This document shows, piece by piece, positions 27,801 to 36,606 of a stretch of 64,000 nucleotides of DNA (position 1 is its first letter; each line of letters starts with the position of its first letter). The position numbers and the translations under genes were made by a program. This DNA comes from Lepisosteus oculatus. Taxonomy: Eukaryota > Chordata > Actinopteri > Semionotiformes > Lepisosteidae. The notes beneath the pieces are model-generated. The model saw only the letters and a list, made by a program, of their open reading frames with translations. It had not been told where the DNA came from and made no database searches. The stretch covers positions 38,759,148 to 38,823,147 of the forward strand of contig NC_090706.1 of the NCBI RefSeq assembly GCF_040954835.1, given 5' to 3'.

Positions 27801-30800
27801 CATGAAGTACCACCTGCTGCCTGCCGACCAGCGCCACCTGATGAAGACCGCCAGGACCCGCCCGCGCACCCCTGTCAGCCTGCCCAAGGTACGGCGCCTC
27901 GATGGGCAGCACGTGTCGCCCAGGTGGGGGCTGCTCTGCGCCGGTTGGCCAAATCCAGCCCTCCGGGACGAGAGGTTTGACATCACCGCAGCGAGTCGGA
28001 TGAGTCCCCCCTGCGCGGCCCTGCCGCGTGCGAGCGAGCGAGCGGTCTTCCGCCCGGCCCACGTCTACGTGCTGTGACCCCCCTCTGTCCCACATCTACG
28101 TGCCGTGACCCCCCTCTGTCCTCTGTGTGTGCCGGCAGGTGATGATCGTGGTGGGGGGCCAGGCGCCCAAGGCCATCCGCAGCGTGGAGTGCTATGACAT
28201 CCAGGAGGACCGCTGGTACCCAGTGGCCGATCTGCCCACCAGGCGCTGCCGAGCAGGTACCCAGAGCCCCACAGGGGAAGAGCGAGGCATGCTGGGAATC
28301 CGGGCGGGAAATGGCCTCGGTGCCCTCTGTCTCTTCGATTCCAGTGTCGTTGTCTCTTCATCCTCCCGGTTCCAGCATCCATTTCATAGCAGCAAAGCGA
28401 TAGGCAAAAGATGAAAATAATTTAAGACTCAAACCATTCCTCGGTGCTCACTGGCAAAGGGACAAGCAGTCCTGCTGTGAAAACTACAGAAAAGCTTCCT
28501 CCCTCTCCCAGTGGTGCCTCGTTGTGTTGAATTGCAAAGACGTGCTCTTTTTAAAAATGAAAACGCTTGAACTGAACCCCTTTAGGGTAAAAGCAGTTGA
28601 AATGCAAGCAAGAACTGCAAAAAAAATGTAAAACTAAATTAAGTAGATTGCATAAGTATTCACCCCTTTGGTATGCAAGCCTTAATCAAACCGAACTATG
28701 AGCCTGGGCTTAGAGGTCTGCGGTATACCTGCGGTGCTGCTGTGTTTGTTTTCCTCCTGGTTTTGATGATACTCGCTGTTTCTCTTTCTCTGTCTGCTGT
28801 TGCTATCATTTGATTTAAGCCGAGCACAGGTGGCTGGCCCACCCTGCTGGGTACATCCTGTGGAAAGCCACGAGCGCACTGATTGATCCTCTCGCCTCTC
28901 TCTCACCAACTAGAAAATAAGAACAACTAGAAAATAAGGTTACAAACGAGAGAAGGCCATTCGGGGCTGTCTAGCCTCTGTGGTAAAGAACAGGATCTTA
29001 TCTAGCTGTTGTGTTTGGAAGAAACCAAAGTATTGGCTTCAACACCCAGAGCAGCTTGTTCCACACTCCCGCCACCCTTTGTGTAAAGACGCATCGCCTA
29101 TTCCCCGGGTGCTGACGGCTTCTCGTTGCTTGCCCCCCCCTCTCGCCCCGGCTGTCCGTCCCCGAGGCGTGGTGTCCATGGCCGGCTGCGTGTACGCAGT
29201 GGGCGGCTTCAACGGGTCCCTGCGGGTGCGGACGGCGGACGCGTACGACGGCGCGAAGGACCAGTGGAGCTCCATCCCCAGCATGCAGGAGCGGCGCAGC
29301 ACCCTGGGGGCGGCCGTGCTGGGGGAGCTGCTGTACGCCGTGGGGGGGTTTGACGGCAGCACAGGTACCCCGCCTGCGGGCCTGCGCCCTCTCCGCTGCA
29401 CCCCAGGGCTTCGGCCAGCCTTCCGGCGAGAGGGGCCAGCGTTCGAGAGCGTCAGTGTCATCCGCGCTGTAATGGGTCAAGGGAACAAGTACAGGTTTAT
29501 TCCCTGCTGACAAGAGAAGAAACACAACGTTTCGGCTGTGGAGCCTTCTTCAGGTGATACTTGGTGTTTCTTTTCTCCTCTGTTCAGCAGAGAATAAACC
29601 TGTACTTGTTCCTTTGCAGCCTGCGCCTGCTGACGCAGCTGCCTGCTGGAACTACTGTAACAGATCAGTGCACAACCAGGCCCAGACAGTCTTCCATAGA
29701 AAACTTGAATCGTGCTATTCTACCCATCTCAGACTTCCAGAGAGCTGTGGTTTCTAGGGTGGGTTTTTAGGACGCTGTGCAGTGATTTTCTGAAGATTTG
29801 TGGTCATGAACCAGAGACTGGCAGTAGGTGCTGACATCGGCCTTTTGGGAGAAAAGCACAGCCTTTAAAAAAACTGGGAACTGTGCCGTAGCCAGTCTGT
29901 GAGTTGGGAGCACATGTCGGAGTCCTTCTTAGCCAAGTTAAAGCAAGATGAGAAAAATACCGGGATAGACACTGGCTGTGGCGAGGGCTGTGAGAAAGGA
30001 TTGAATAAGGGTCCGCGTTGGTGAAGCTTTTCAATAAAAGCCACGTTCCAGGACAGAGGGTGCTGTCAGGGGGCTTTGTGAATTGTCTGCTGCTGGTGCG
30101 AGGTAGGCTGAGCGAGCGTCGGGCTCTTCACTACTGGTGCGCCGGTCCTAAATTTAAAAAACAAAGTGTCTTCCTTCAGAAGGACTTCGGTGCCCGTCGT
30201 GGGAGATCACGTCCTGTCATCTGCAGGCCCCTGTCACCTGTCACCTGGTTCCCATCCTGGCCCCTGGCCTGGTCTCCTGCTCTGCTCCTGCTGTGCTCTG
30301 GGTGACCTCCCCCTCCCCTGCCAGTGTCCTGAAAGGCCTCCTTCATGTTTCTCACGGCAGACTGAGATCAGTTTTAGCATATTATTCCTTAGGTTTTAAA
30401 ATTGGAAAGCCAGTTTTACACAGTCTTAGGTCCGTTATTATGTGTTCTTCATGTCTTGTGTCTAGGCAGTAAATGGGTTTTTATTTGTAGAACATTTAAG
30501 CCTATTGTGCCACTTCTCTGCATTGTAGTCTTCATTCCAAGGTGAACTTAGGGAGACTGTCAAAGCATTGTTTTAGATGAGGAGTAAGAGTAATCCAGCT
30601 CAGGTCCTGATGACCGAAATCAGCACATTGTCTCTTAAGTGGACCAATTGAACAGCTTCTGCCTGCTCTTCAGGTGCTGCTGCTTTAAAAAGACGGAGAA
30701 AGCTTTCAGAAACACCAGCCCTAGAGCGAGAACCACCAGCCTGGAGGGTCAGAATGGGTCATTTAGGAGTGAAGACCTGCCCTTAATTTGAGACCGCTGC

Positions 30801-33800
30801 TCTGTAGTAACCATCTCTGCGGCTTGTGCTGTTGTGATTGACAGGCACAGCAACGCAAAGTTACATCTATGGCACCTCTGGCACACCAGGCGTGTCAGTT
30901 ATTGGTAACCCAATAGAAATCTCATGAATATATAACGTGCTGGAAAGACTCATATTCTGATACCTGTAGGTGGTTGAAATGCTTCTTTTTCATTTTGTAA
31001 AGTTTAGGAGGTGTACTTTTTCTGTCATCTGTCTGTCTGTCTGTCTGTCAGGCCTGTCCTCGGTGGAGGCCTACAGCTGTAAGTCCAACGAGTGGGTCTT
31101 CGTCGCTCCCATGAACACGCGCAGGAGCAGCGTGGGCGTCGGCGTGGTGGAGGGTGAGTCCTTCTGCGTCCCGGCGCTGTCGGGATTGGAATATGTGCAA
31201 GTCTTCATTTGCGATCAAGGCAGCTGAAACAAGCCCGTGCCTGTGCGTGTGTGTCCACTGGCAGGGAAGCTATACGCGGTCGGGGGCTATGATGGCGCGT
31301 CGCGGCAGTGCCTGAGCACCGTGGAGGTGTACAACCCCGTCTCCAACCAGTGGAGCTTTGTGGCCGACATGAGCACGCGCCGCAGTGGGGCAGGTACTGT
31401 GAGCCACTTCCTGTTTGACTGTAAGTCACTTCCTGTTCCCCCTGGTTTGACTGTAAGTCACTTCCTGTTCCCTGTTGCATCACTGGTGATGCCCCCTGGG
31501 AAGAAAAGTGTCCTGTCTCCTGCGTGACGGCCCTGCTGTCACACCAAGTAGGGACATCCTGTAAACCCATGTATGTTTTTATAATAATGCGCTTTATTAG
31601 AAGTGTGTTGATTGTAAATGGATAAATACGAAATTGCAAACCAGCTCTCTTCACCGTCCCTTTCTGCTTTCAGAACACATAAACGAAAGTTGTTGTTGTT
31701 TTTCCAACCCGTTAAGTATAACCTGGAGCCCTGTGCTTATACGACTGCACGCTGCAGTGCCTTTTCAAAGCCATGGCGTAACAAAGTCATGTGACTCAGC
31801 TGCCTGTCGCCGCAGTCAGTGGAGTTGTTGTCTTTTGTGTTCGCTTCAGCCTTCGCCCTCCTCCTGCTCTGACCCCTTCACTGGTTCCCCGTGGGGACAG
31901 AAATGCACAAACACGAGCGGATCTTCTGTTTCGCTGAACGGCCTCAACGCTTAGGAGGCTCTTCAGTTGCCCAGTCTCAGCTGCTCCAGGTGGAATGAAG
32001 CCAACAGGAGCAAGGCTTCAGTGAAAGCATTGCCGTTACATTAGCTGAACCAAACAGAAGCATTTATTTCTTGCTATGGCAACATTTCCCCAAAAGACTA
32101 CATGCGGTTTAACCAAACCTATTTTTTAACGAGGCTGCGTTTTATTAATTAACTGATATGGATCTCAGCTATTACAGTTTGCAGCTTAAACAGGGATAGT
32201 ATCACTGCGACAAAACGCCAAGCAAAAAGTGGAACTGACACCTAATCACGTAAGACACAAATGAGCAGAGATCAAATGACTCTGGCACATGTGATAGCTT
32301 ATCGATCAGACTCTTATCAGTCTTCTCATGAAAGAGTCTTGGGAGTCGGCTTCCGCAAGATGGCTGGACACCTTGATCCAGACACAGCCCATTGTACAGA
32401 GCTGGACCGTCTGTACTCACGCAGGCTTTTCCTTTGTAGTAGCTGCCCAGGCTTGGGAACCTTCCAGGGCCAGATGCAGGGAGAAAGTTGCTCCCAGAAG
32501 TGAAGGGTGTAAAGGTGGAGTTTCTTTAGTGCAGCATTGCAGTGCTAATGGTGGCCCCAGGGTAACAGTGGCGTCACATGGAGCTCAGAAGAGGTGTGAC
32601 TCTTTTCAGCTTGCAGGGGTTTCTCCGGCTGTACTGGGGATGAGCCTCTCGGTGTGGCACGGTGCCCTGCTCTGTGAATCAGGAATGAATGATGGTGTGC
32701 TCAGGACATTGGCCTGAGGCTCTTCAGAGCTGTTTTCACTGCATCTGTACAATGTATTTAAATTCTAATTGGGTGGTTAACGACTTGTCTTAGGTTTTGG
32801 CATCAGCAGGGTACTCTGATTAATAAGATGGGCATTGGACCTCTGACCTCTTAAACGTTTTGCAGTACTTTAGACTTGGAAAGAGAAACATTTAATATAT
32901 TTCATTATATTAAAAGCTTTAAACGTTTATTCAGATATGGCTGCAAACGATTATCTGAATTGTGATATAATTTATTTGGCATATGGACTTTTCAAGCAGT
33001 AAGATCCTCTGCAGTCTGCAGTATGTGTTTTTCACAGACTGATGAATACCTTGTGATTGGATTGTTTATTGAAATATAAGACTCATCTCGGGGGGTTGAG
33101 CTTGAGGTGCGGTTGAGCTTGAGGCTCTGTGGATAACTACGGAGGACTGCTGAGGAGCAGGCTGGCTGGTCGCTGGACCCGCAGTGGACACCAGATGGCC
33201 GTGTCCTGAGTTCTCTTCACTCCCTGGGGCCTGCATTGCTCTCGCCTGCTTTATTAGGAGTCAATCTGCGGAAAACTGCAGCCGAGTGGGAATATTGTAA
33301 TGCTGAAGAAAATAGTTTAAAATGAGAGAGAGGCTGTAGATGGCTATTTGTGTAAGAAGGGTGTTTTATTCACAGACATTATAATATCTCAGTAAATCAT
33401 GTGGTTTTAGAAGTACAGCGCAGGAAAGCTTGTAGTCGAAGTACAAAGCTATCATGCAGCCTCATATGGGCGTACTACTTGTTTTTTAATTAAAAGTTCT
33501 GCGACCATCGCTTTGCGAACTAGGCCTTTTATTTAATTTGATCTTGCCTTTAAACCCTGAAACACTGAAAGGCACCAGGGGAGTATATGTGGAAGATCAT
33601 TTAAAACAGAGAGCAGGCAGCAATGCTTTACCCAGAGGGTGGTAGGAGTATGGAACAAATTACCCTTCACATAGTGGAAGCTGATGCCCTGGCTTATATC
33701 GGGAAACGGCTGGGCGGGATCACCGAACGGGCCAGACAGGCCCAGTGGCCTCCTCTCACGTGTAACAGCTCTGCAGGCCTCAAACCTGCGTGCGCTTCAG

Positions 33801-36606
33801 GGCGGAACAGGCTGCTGGGGTGGATTACTGCAATCCGAAATGGGAAAACTGAGTCGGCCCCCCATGTGGAATCGGGGGTCAGGGCTACAGGACAGCGAGG
33901 CTGAGGTTCCGGAAATCCGGGGCTGTGCAGGAAGGGCGTGAGGGTGGCCTGCAGCTGGGGGGGAGCTGCGCAGTGTGGTAAGTGGGAGAGGGGAGACGAC
34001 TGGTGTCCTGACGCCCCTGACGCCAGCGCCGTGTGTCTGTGCAGGTGTGGGGGTCCTCGGGGGGCAGCTGTACGCGGCGGGGGGGCACGATGGGCCCCTG
34101 GTCAGGAAGAGCGTGGAGGTGTACGACCCCCCCAGCAACACCTGGAGGCAGGTGTGCGACATGAACATGTGCCGACGCAACGCAGGTAAGCGGACCCCCG
34201 AGCGCTCTAAACCAGAGGTCCCCGCAGGGCGGCACGCAGGCCTCTCGGGCTGAACCCTTTTATTTCAGGACCCTTGCTGCAGGAAAACACGAGATGCCAA
34301 TATTATCCTTAACCTTGGGATCGCGCCTTCCCTCCTCTCGATGCGATTGACTCAACTCTTCTTAAATCCTCTCTTCTTTTACACCTTTCAGCTTCTCACA
34401 CCTCGTTTGGGCTCTCTTTCTCACCTGCTCTGCCCTTCCTTCTTTTGTGCCTGACATTCCAGCCTCCTCCTCACTCCCTCACTCCCTCACGCTGGCAGGA
34501 GGCTCACCAGCGGAAACATTCCCCTTCCTGCTCTGTACTTGTCCCAGTGCTGCCAGAGCAGGGCTGATGCAGCTACCCGCCCAGGCAGTGAACCCCACAA
34601 CCTCTTGTGCCGATCTGTGTGTCCCTCCCTCTCGAGGGAGCAGGGCGTGCTTGGTGGTTCTTGTGATCTTGAATGGCGTTGGCCTGCGGAGAACATGCAA
34701 ATGTTTTCCTGAACTCCCACTTGTTCTTCAGAACATGATGAGCAATGGAAGAAAAATGAGTGAAGAGAAAATGGTTATGCAAACTGCTGAGAGCTGTACT
34801 TCTGTGCAAAGGCGAGGTACCCAGGAGAGTGCTGTTTAACAGCAGAGCTGGAAGTAACTGTGTGCATTGAGCAAAGAGGGAGAGGAGCAGGGTTGTGGGT
34901 GAAATCATGGGTATAACCCTGAAAAAGCACAGAGAATTTGTGGAAAAATCAAGGCAAATAGACTCAAGGGATTTTAGGTGACTGGATTTTAATTAAATGC
35001 CCCACATTGTTGGGTAAAGTTAATTCTGCAGTTTTCTAAAGTCGGCAGCTAAGCCGGACGTTTTTTTAATTACTCATAAAAAAAATCTCTTCACATTTTT
35101 CCAGGAACCGTATTGTTACTTTCCCCTAAGCGCCTCGGTTCAGAAAAGAAACGTTCTCTCTTCCCCGTGATTGCTCCGCCCGGGCCCTCTCCCAGCTGGT
35201 TCCTGGGGTGACCTGCGCCGTCCTCTCGCCTCTCTCTGCAGGGGTGTGTGCCATCAGCGGGCTGCTGTACGTGATCGGGGGAGACGATGGCTCCTGTAAC
35301 CTGTCCTCGGTGGAGTACTACAACCCCACCACAGACACCTGGAGTCTCCTGCCCACCAACATGAGCAACGGCAGGAGTTACGCTGGTGAGGGCGCCCGTG
35401 CGGGGGGCTTGGTGACGGGGGAGCAGGATGAGGCCCTGTGCAGATCCCTCCTTTCCTGAGCTCGGTCCACAGTAACCCTCCACAGCGCCGCCTTGGCCCC
35501 CCCAGGACAGACACACTGCCACAGCTCGCGGCCTGCTTCTTTTTGTACCACACAGCCTCACATTGTCAGCGACGGGTTGGTCTGTAGCTTACATCCCGTT
35601 CTTTGAAGTAGATCACTGCTACACTTAACAAACTCGTTAGGAGCAGATCAATTACTGTTGTTCTTACAAAGTCAGTTCTTACTGCACTTGAACTGACCTT
35701 GATGCGGCTGGGTAGCTGATACAGAGTTGCATCGCAAACATATTCCAGTCATTATCCCAGGCATTCCACAGCACAACTAAAAACTAACACTGTAACCTTG
35801 GATTTGTGCCGATGTGTGTCTACCGCAGTGTTCACTGTGACGAAGACCTGCATTTGTACTACATGCACAGCTCAACTCCAGCGTGTGTGGGAGTGTTCAT
35901 TCTAGAAAACCTGCCTTTAAAAACTTAAAACAAATCACAGCTCGTGCACACATGTGCGATAGTGTAGGAGACCAGTGTAAAATTCAATTGTTGTGAATAG
36001 TAATTCCTTACACTTACATAACTCTTTTCTGGACACTCCTCTCGAAGCGCTATACAAGGTGATGGGGATCCCCTCCACCACCACCAGTGTGCAGCCCCAC
36101 CTGGATGATGCTCCAGTCCGCTCCCCACACACCAGTTCTCAGTGGGGAGGAGAGCAGAGTGATGGAGCCAGTTCAGAGATTGGGGTTATTAGGAGGCCAT
36201 GATTGGTAAAGGCCAGGGGGAAATTTAGCCAGGACACTGGGTTAACACCCCTCCTCTTTGCGAGAAACGCCCTGGAATTTTTAATGACCACAGTGAGTCA
36301 GGGCCTCATCCAAAGGACAGCGCATTTTTTTATATACCCCTAGTCCCCATCACGATACTGAGGCAGTAGGACCTATGCAGACCACAGGGTGAGTGCCCCC
36401 CTACTGGCCCCTCTAACACCACTTCCAGCAGCAGCCTCAGCTTTCCCAGGAGGTCTCCCCTCCGCGTACTGGCCAGGCTCCCACGGGCTGGGCTCCAGGG
36501 GTGGGTCTCGGGGTGAGAGAGCTGCGGCATCACTTGGGGCTGCTGCTGCTGATGTGTGACATCTCCCTCCCCTGCAGGCGTGTCTGTCGTTGACAAGCCA
36601 CTATGA
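14482..36606 (+). CDS. klhl3: Kelch-like protein 3, CUL3 ubiquitin-ligase adaptor (15 coding exons)
   Basis: Substrate adaptor of a Cullin-3 RING ligase that ubiquitinates WNK kinases and so controls NaCl cotransport; human mutations cause familial hyperkalaemic hypertension. The exons join in phase to 588 codons (human 587). Domains: a divergent N-terminus (1-30); BTB (about 45-155, with LLCDV-like MLCDV and [12 protein letters not shown]); BACK (about 160-265, with [13 protein letters not shown]); six Kelch repeats (303-585), each with a GG doublet ([40 protein letters not shown]). Arg529 matches disease hotspot Arg528, and Ser434 in RRSS matches the human kinase site Ser433. The C-terminus VDKPL resembles KLHL2, but [11 protein letters not shown], the internal sequence and the hnrnpa0 neighbour favour KLHL3. 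Confidence 0.96.
15610..15735 (+). mobile_element. L2-like LINE 3' end
   Basis: gtgatggactggcctctgtcc, then tgctgggataggttccagc and atggatggacgga, is the common 3' terminus of fish L2-type LINEs. It is 5'-truncated, and a related tail lies at 22.67 kb. Confidence 0.75.
17290..17430 (+). repeat. Dispersed repeat family D, copy 2
   Basis: gccgatgccttggcctcttc, cagctggatgagatcctg, then gacgggccaaatggcctcc. This is the reverse complement of the motif order in the copies at 8.3, 27.05 and 28.93 kb. Confidence 0.6.
17625..17790 (-). repeat. tRNA-like / SINE-like stretch
   Basis: Read on the - strand it carries GGGTTCGAGCCTGGGTC, a good box B, in a GC-rich context. No complete cloverleaf could be drawn, so it is probably a degenerate SINE head rather than a tRNA gene. 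Confidence 0.3.
18085..18172 (+). repeat. LINE tail with (AATTG)n microsatellite
   Basis: gaaaggcgctatataaaata followed by attgaattgaatt repeats is a typical L2/CR1 3' tail with its short terminal tandem repeat. Confidence 0.7.
18692..18814 (+). CDS. klhl3: klhl3 coding exon 2
   Basis: Acceptor ctcctggtcag, donor GTAGGT. It encodes residues 5-46, including the acidic [11 protein letters not shown] and the [13 protein letters not shown] helix that precedes the BTB domain. Its last 14 bases are the seed of the following minisatellite. Confidence 0.88.
18801..19325 (+). repeat. 34-bp minisatellite derived from the exon 2 / intron 2 junction
   Basis: Sixteen occurrences of aacgagctgc are spaced exactly 34 bp apart from 18,801 to 19,311. 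The first lies inside exon 2. The unit includes the NELR codons, the donor region (gaggcaggtctcc) and intron sequence ccccagcaggtg. Five repeats carry gcag before gtctcc, the next nine carry gcgg, and the last breaks off as ggagattgctg. The two blocks show stepwise expansion. Confidence 0.95.
19440..19735 (+). repeat. Dispersed repeat family C, copy 2
   Basis: gtgccgtccttcagatgtaa, gatcctgactctctgtggtc, ggcctcctaataatcccc, gagctggtgtgtgggg, then tggaggggagtccccatta. It matches the reverse complement of the copies at 25.09 and 36.02 kb. Confidence 0.7.
19838..19944 (+). CDS. klhl3: klhl3 coding exon 3
   Basis: Acceptor cccgcag, donor GTGGGC. It encodes residues 46-82, the start of the BTB domain ([31 protein letters not shown]). 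Confidence 0.92.
19945..21819 (+). other. klhl3: klhl3 intron 3
   Basis: 1.9 kb with no recognised repeat until the TG microsatellite at its 3' end. Open frames within it have no recognisable domain. Confidence 0.6.
21779..21812 (+). repeat. (TG)17 microsatellite at the klhl3 exon 4 acceptor
   Basis: An uninterrupted TG tract ends 7 bp before exon 4 (followed by gctgcag). It takes the place of the usual polypyrimidine tract. Confidence 0.95.
21820..21941 (+). CDS. klhl3: klhl3 coding exon 4
   Basis: Acceptor gctgcag, donor GTAGGG. Residues 82-122 continue the BTB domain ([35 protein letters not shown]). Confidence 0.93.
21942..24866 (+). other. klhl3: klhl3 intron 4
   Basis: 2.9 kb, AT-rich at 22.1-23.0 kb and more GC-rich at 23.6-24.1 kb. 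It contains an L2-like tail near 22.7 kb. No other exon is recognised. Confidence 0.55.
22670..22750 (+). mobile_element. L2-like LINE 3' tail
   Basis: ttgctgggatcggctctggg, then cctcaattgaatgaagtgg and gggatggatgga, is a second, shorter copy of the 3' end at 15.6 kb. Confidence 0.6.
24867..25029 (+). CDS. klhl3: klhl3 coding exon 5
   Basis: Acceptor ctcccag, donor GTGAGC. Residues 123-177: [15 protein letters not shown] through [13 protein letters not shown], the BTB-BACK transition. Confidence 0.94.
25085..25385 (-). repeat. Dispersed repeat family C, copy 3
   Basis: gcgctttacagataatgggg, ctccccacacaccagttctc, gaggagagcagagtaatgaag and gagaaacagcctgggattttt align with the copy at 36.02 kb and with the reverse complement of the one at 19.44 kb. 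Confidence 0.7.
25615..25724 (+). CDS. klhl3: klhl3 coding exon 6
   Basis: Acceptor tcaaacag, donor GTAGGA. Residues 177-213 in the BACK domain ([31 protein letters not shown]). Confidence 0.93.
26602..26718 (+). CDS. klhl3: klhl3 coding exon 7
   Basis: Acceptor ccggggcag, donor GTAGAG. Residues 214-252, the rest of the BACK domain ([32 protein letters not shown]). Confidence 0.94.
27050..27240 (-). repeat. Dispersed repeat family D, copy 3
   Basis: aacgagaggaggcagtttgg, atcccaggatctcacccagc, then gcagcttgttccacactctc. It has the same orientation as the copies at 8.3 and 28.93 kb. Confidence 0.65.
27739..27888 (+). CDS. klhl3: klhl3 coding exon 8
   Basis: Acceptor tcgggcag, donor GTACGG. 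Residues 253-302 ([30 protein letters not shown]), linking BACK to the propeller. Confidence 0.94.
28056..28124 (+). repeat. 33-bp tandem duplication next to the exon 9 acceptor
   Basis: cccacgtctacgtgctgtga and cccacatctacgtgccgtga each lead into cccccctctgtcc. Two copies end about 14 bp before the klhl3 exon 9 acceptor, so the pyrimidine tract is duplicated. Confidence 0.8.
28139..28256 (+). CDS. klhl3: klhl3 coding exon 9
   Basis: Acceptor gccggcag, donor GTACCC. Residues 303-342, Kelch repeat 1 ([26 protein letters not shown]). Confidence 0.94.
28925..29110 (-). repeat. Dispersed repeat family D, copy 4
   Basis: acgagagaaggccattcggg, gtctagcctctgtgg, then agagcagcttgttccacact and ccaccctttgtgtaaagacg. 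It ends only about 55 bp before the klhl3 exon 10 acceptor, so the insertion reached the splice-site region. Confidence 0.65.
29167..29364 (+). CDS. klhl3: klhl3 coding exon 10
   Basis: Acceptor gtccccgag, donor GTACCC. Residues 342-408, Kelch repeats 2-3 ([39 protein letters not shown]). It is GC-rich. Confidence 0.93.
29481..29655 (-). mobile_element. Foldback repeat with a hammerhead-like core
   Basis: ggaacaagtacaggtttatt (29,482) and aataaacctgtacttgttcc (ending 29,612) are perfect inverted arms, and the complementarity continues inward through the gagaagaaacac segment. The loop on the - strand reads CTGAAGA, then GGCTCCACAGCC, then GAAAC. The element continues right into ctgctgacgcagctgcc. 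A shortened relative lies at 1,722-1,812. Possibly the end of a Penelope-like or other retroelement; the class is unproven. Confidence 0.6.
31028..31050 (+). repeat. (CTGT)n microsatellite at the klhl3 exon 11 acceptor
   Basis: About five CTGT/GTCT units run directly into tcag|GCC at 31,052, so the tandem repeat is itself the pyrimidine tract of this exon. Confidence 0.9.
31052..31153 (+). CDS. klhl3: klhl3 coding exon 11
   Basis: Acceptor ctgtcag, donor GTGAGT. Residues 408-442, Kelch repeat 4, including [14 protein letters not shown]. Ser434 aligns with human Ser433, a phosphorylation site that reduces WNK binding. Confidence 0.94.
31265..31393 (+). CDS. klhl3: klhl3 coding exon 12
   Basis: It follows a very short 111-bp intron (31,154-31,264). 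Acceptor actggcag, donor GTACTG. Residues 442-485 ([28 protein letters not shown]). Confidence 0.94.
31394..34044 (+). other. klhl3: klhl3 intron 12
   Basis: 2.65 kb. It starts with a tandem of ctgtaagtcacttcctg units (31,418-31,475) and contains a family D repeat at 33.6 kb. The rest is AT-rich without recognised features. Confidence 0.55.
33590..33775 (+). repeat. Dispersed repeat family D, copy 5
   Basis: ccagagggtggtaggagtat, gtggaagctgatgccctggc, then cccagtggcctcctctcac. It is the opposite orientation to the copies at 8.3, 27.05 and 28.93 kb, and matches the 17.3 kb copy. Confidence 0.65.
34045..34185 (+). CDS. klhl3: klhl3 coding exon 13
   Basis: Acceptor tctgtgcag, donor GTAAGC. Residues 485-532, Kelch repeat 5 ([28 protein letters not shown]). 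Arg529 matches the human disease residue Arg528. Confidence 0.94.
35242..35385 (+). CDS. klhl3: klhl3 coding exon 14
   Basis: Acceptor ctctctgcag, donor GTGAGG. Residues 532-580, Kelch repeat 6 ([33 protein letters not shown]). Confidence 0.94.
36020..36360 (-). repeat. Dispersed repeat family C, copy 4
   Basis: gaagcgctatacaaggtgat, ccccacacaccagttctcag, gccaggacactgggttaaca and gagaaacgccctggaattt. Probably the most complete of the four copies in this window (about 330 bp), located in klhl3 intron 14. Confidence 0.75.
36578..36606 (+). CDS. klhl3: klhl3 coding exon 15 (last)
   Basis: Acceptor tcccctgcag. It encodes GVSVVDKPL and a TGA stop at 36,604-36,606. The human KLHL3 end is GVAVIHKSL-like, so the last residues are diverged but the length is right. 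Confidence 0.88.

Larger units (their letters stand above)
29365..31051 (+). other. klhl3: klhl3 intron 10
   Basis: 1.7 kb. It contains the foldback element at 29,481-29,655 and ends in a CTGT tandem repeat that forms the exon 11 acceptor tract. Nothing else is recognised. Confidence 0.6.

Noticed and set aside
14496-36577. Intronic miR-874, which lies in mammalian KLHL3
   Set aside because: No stretch matching the mature miR-874 core was noticed in the introns; probably mammal-specific, though a full search was not possible.
14482-36606. klhl3 could instead be klhl2
   Set aside because: The last residues VDKPL are KLHL2-like, but the BTB/BACK sequence, [11 protein letters not shown] and the hnrnpa0 neighbour match KLHL3.
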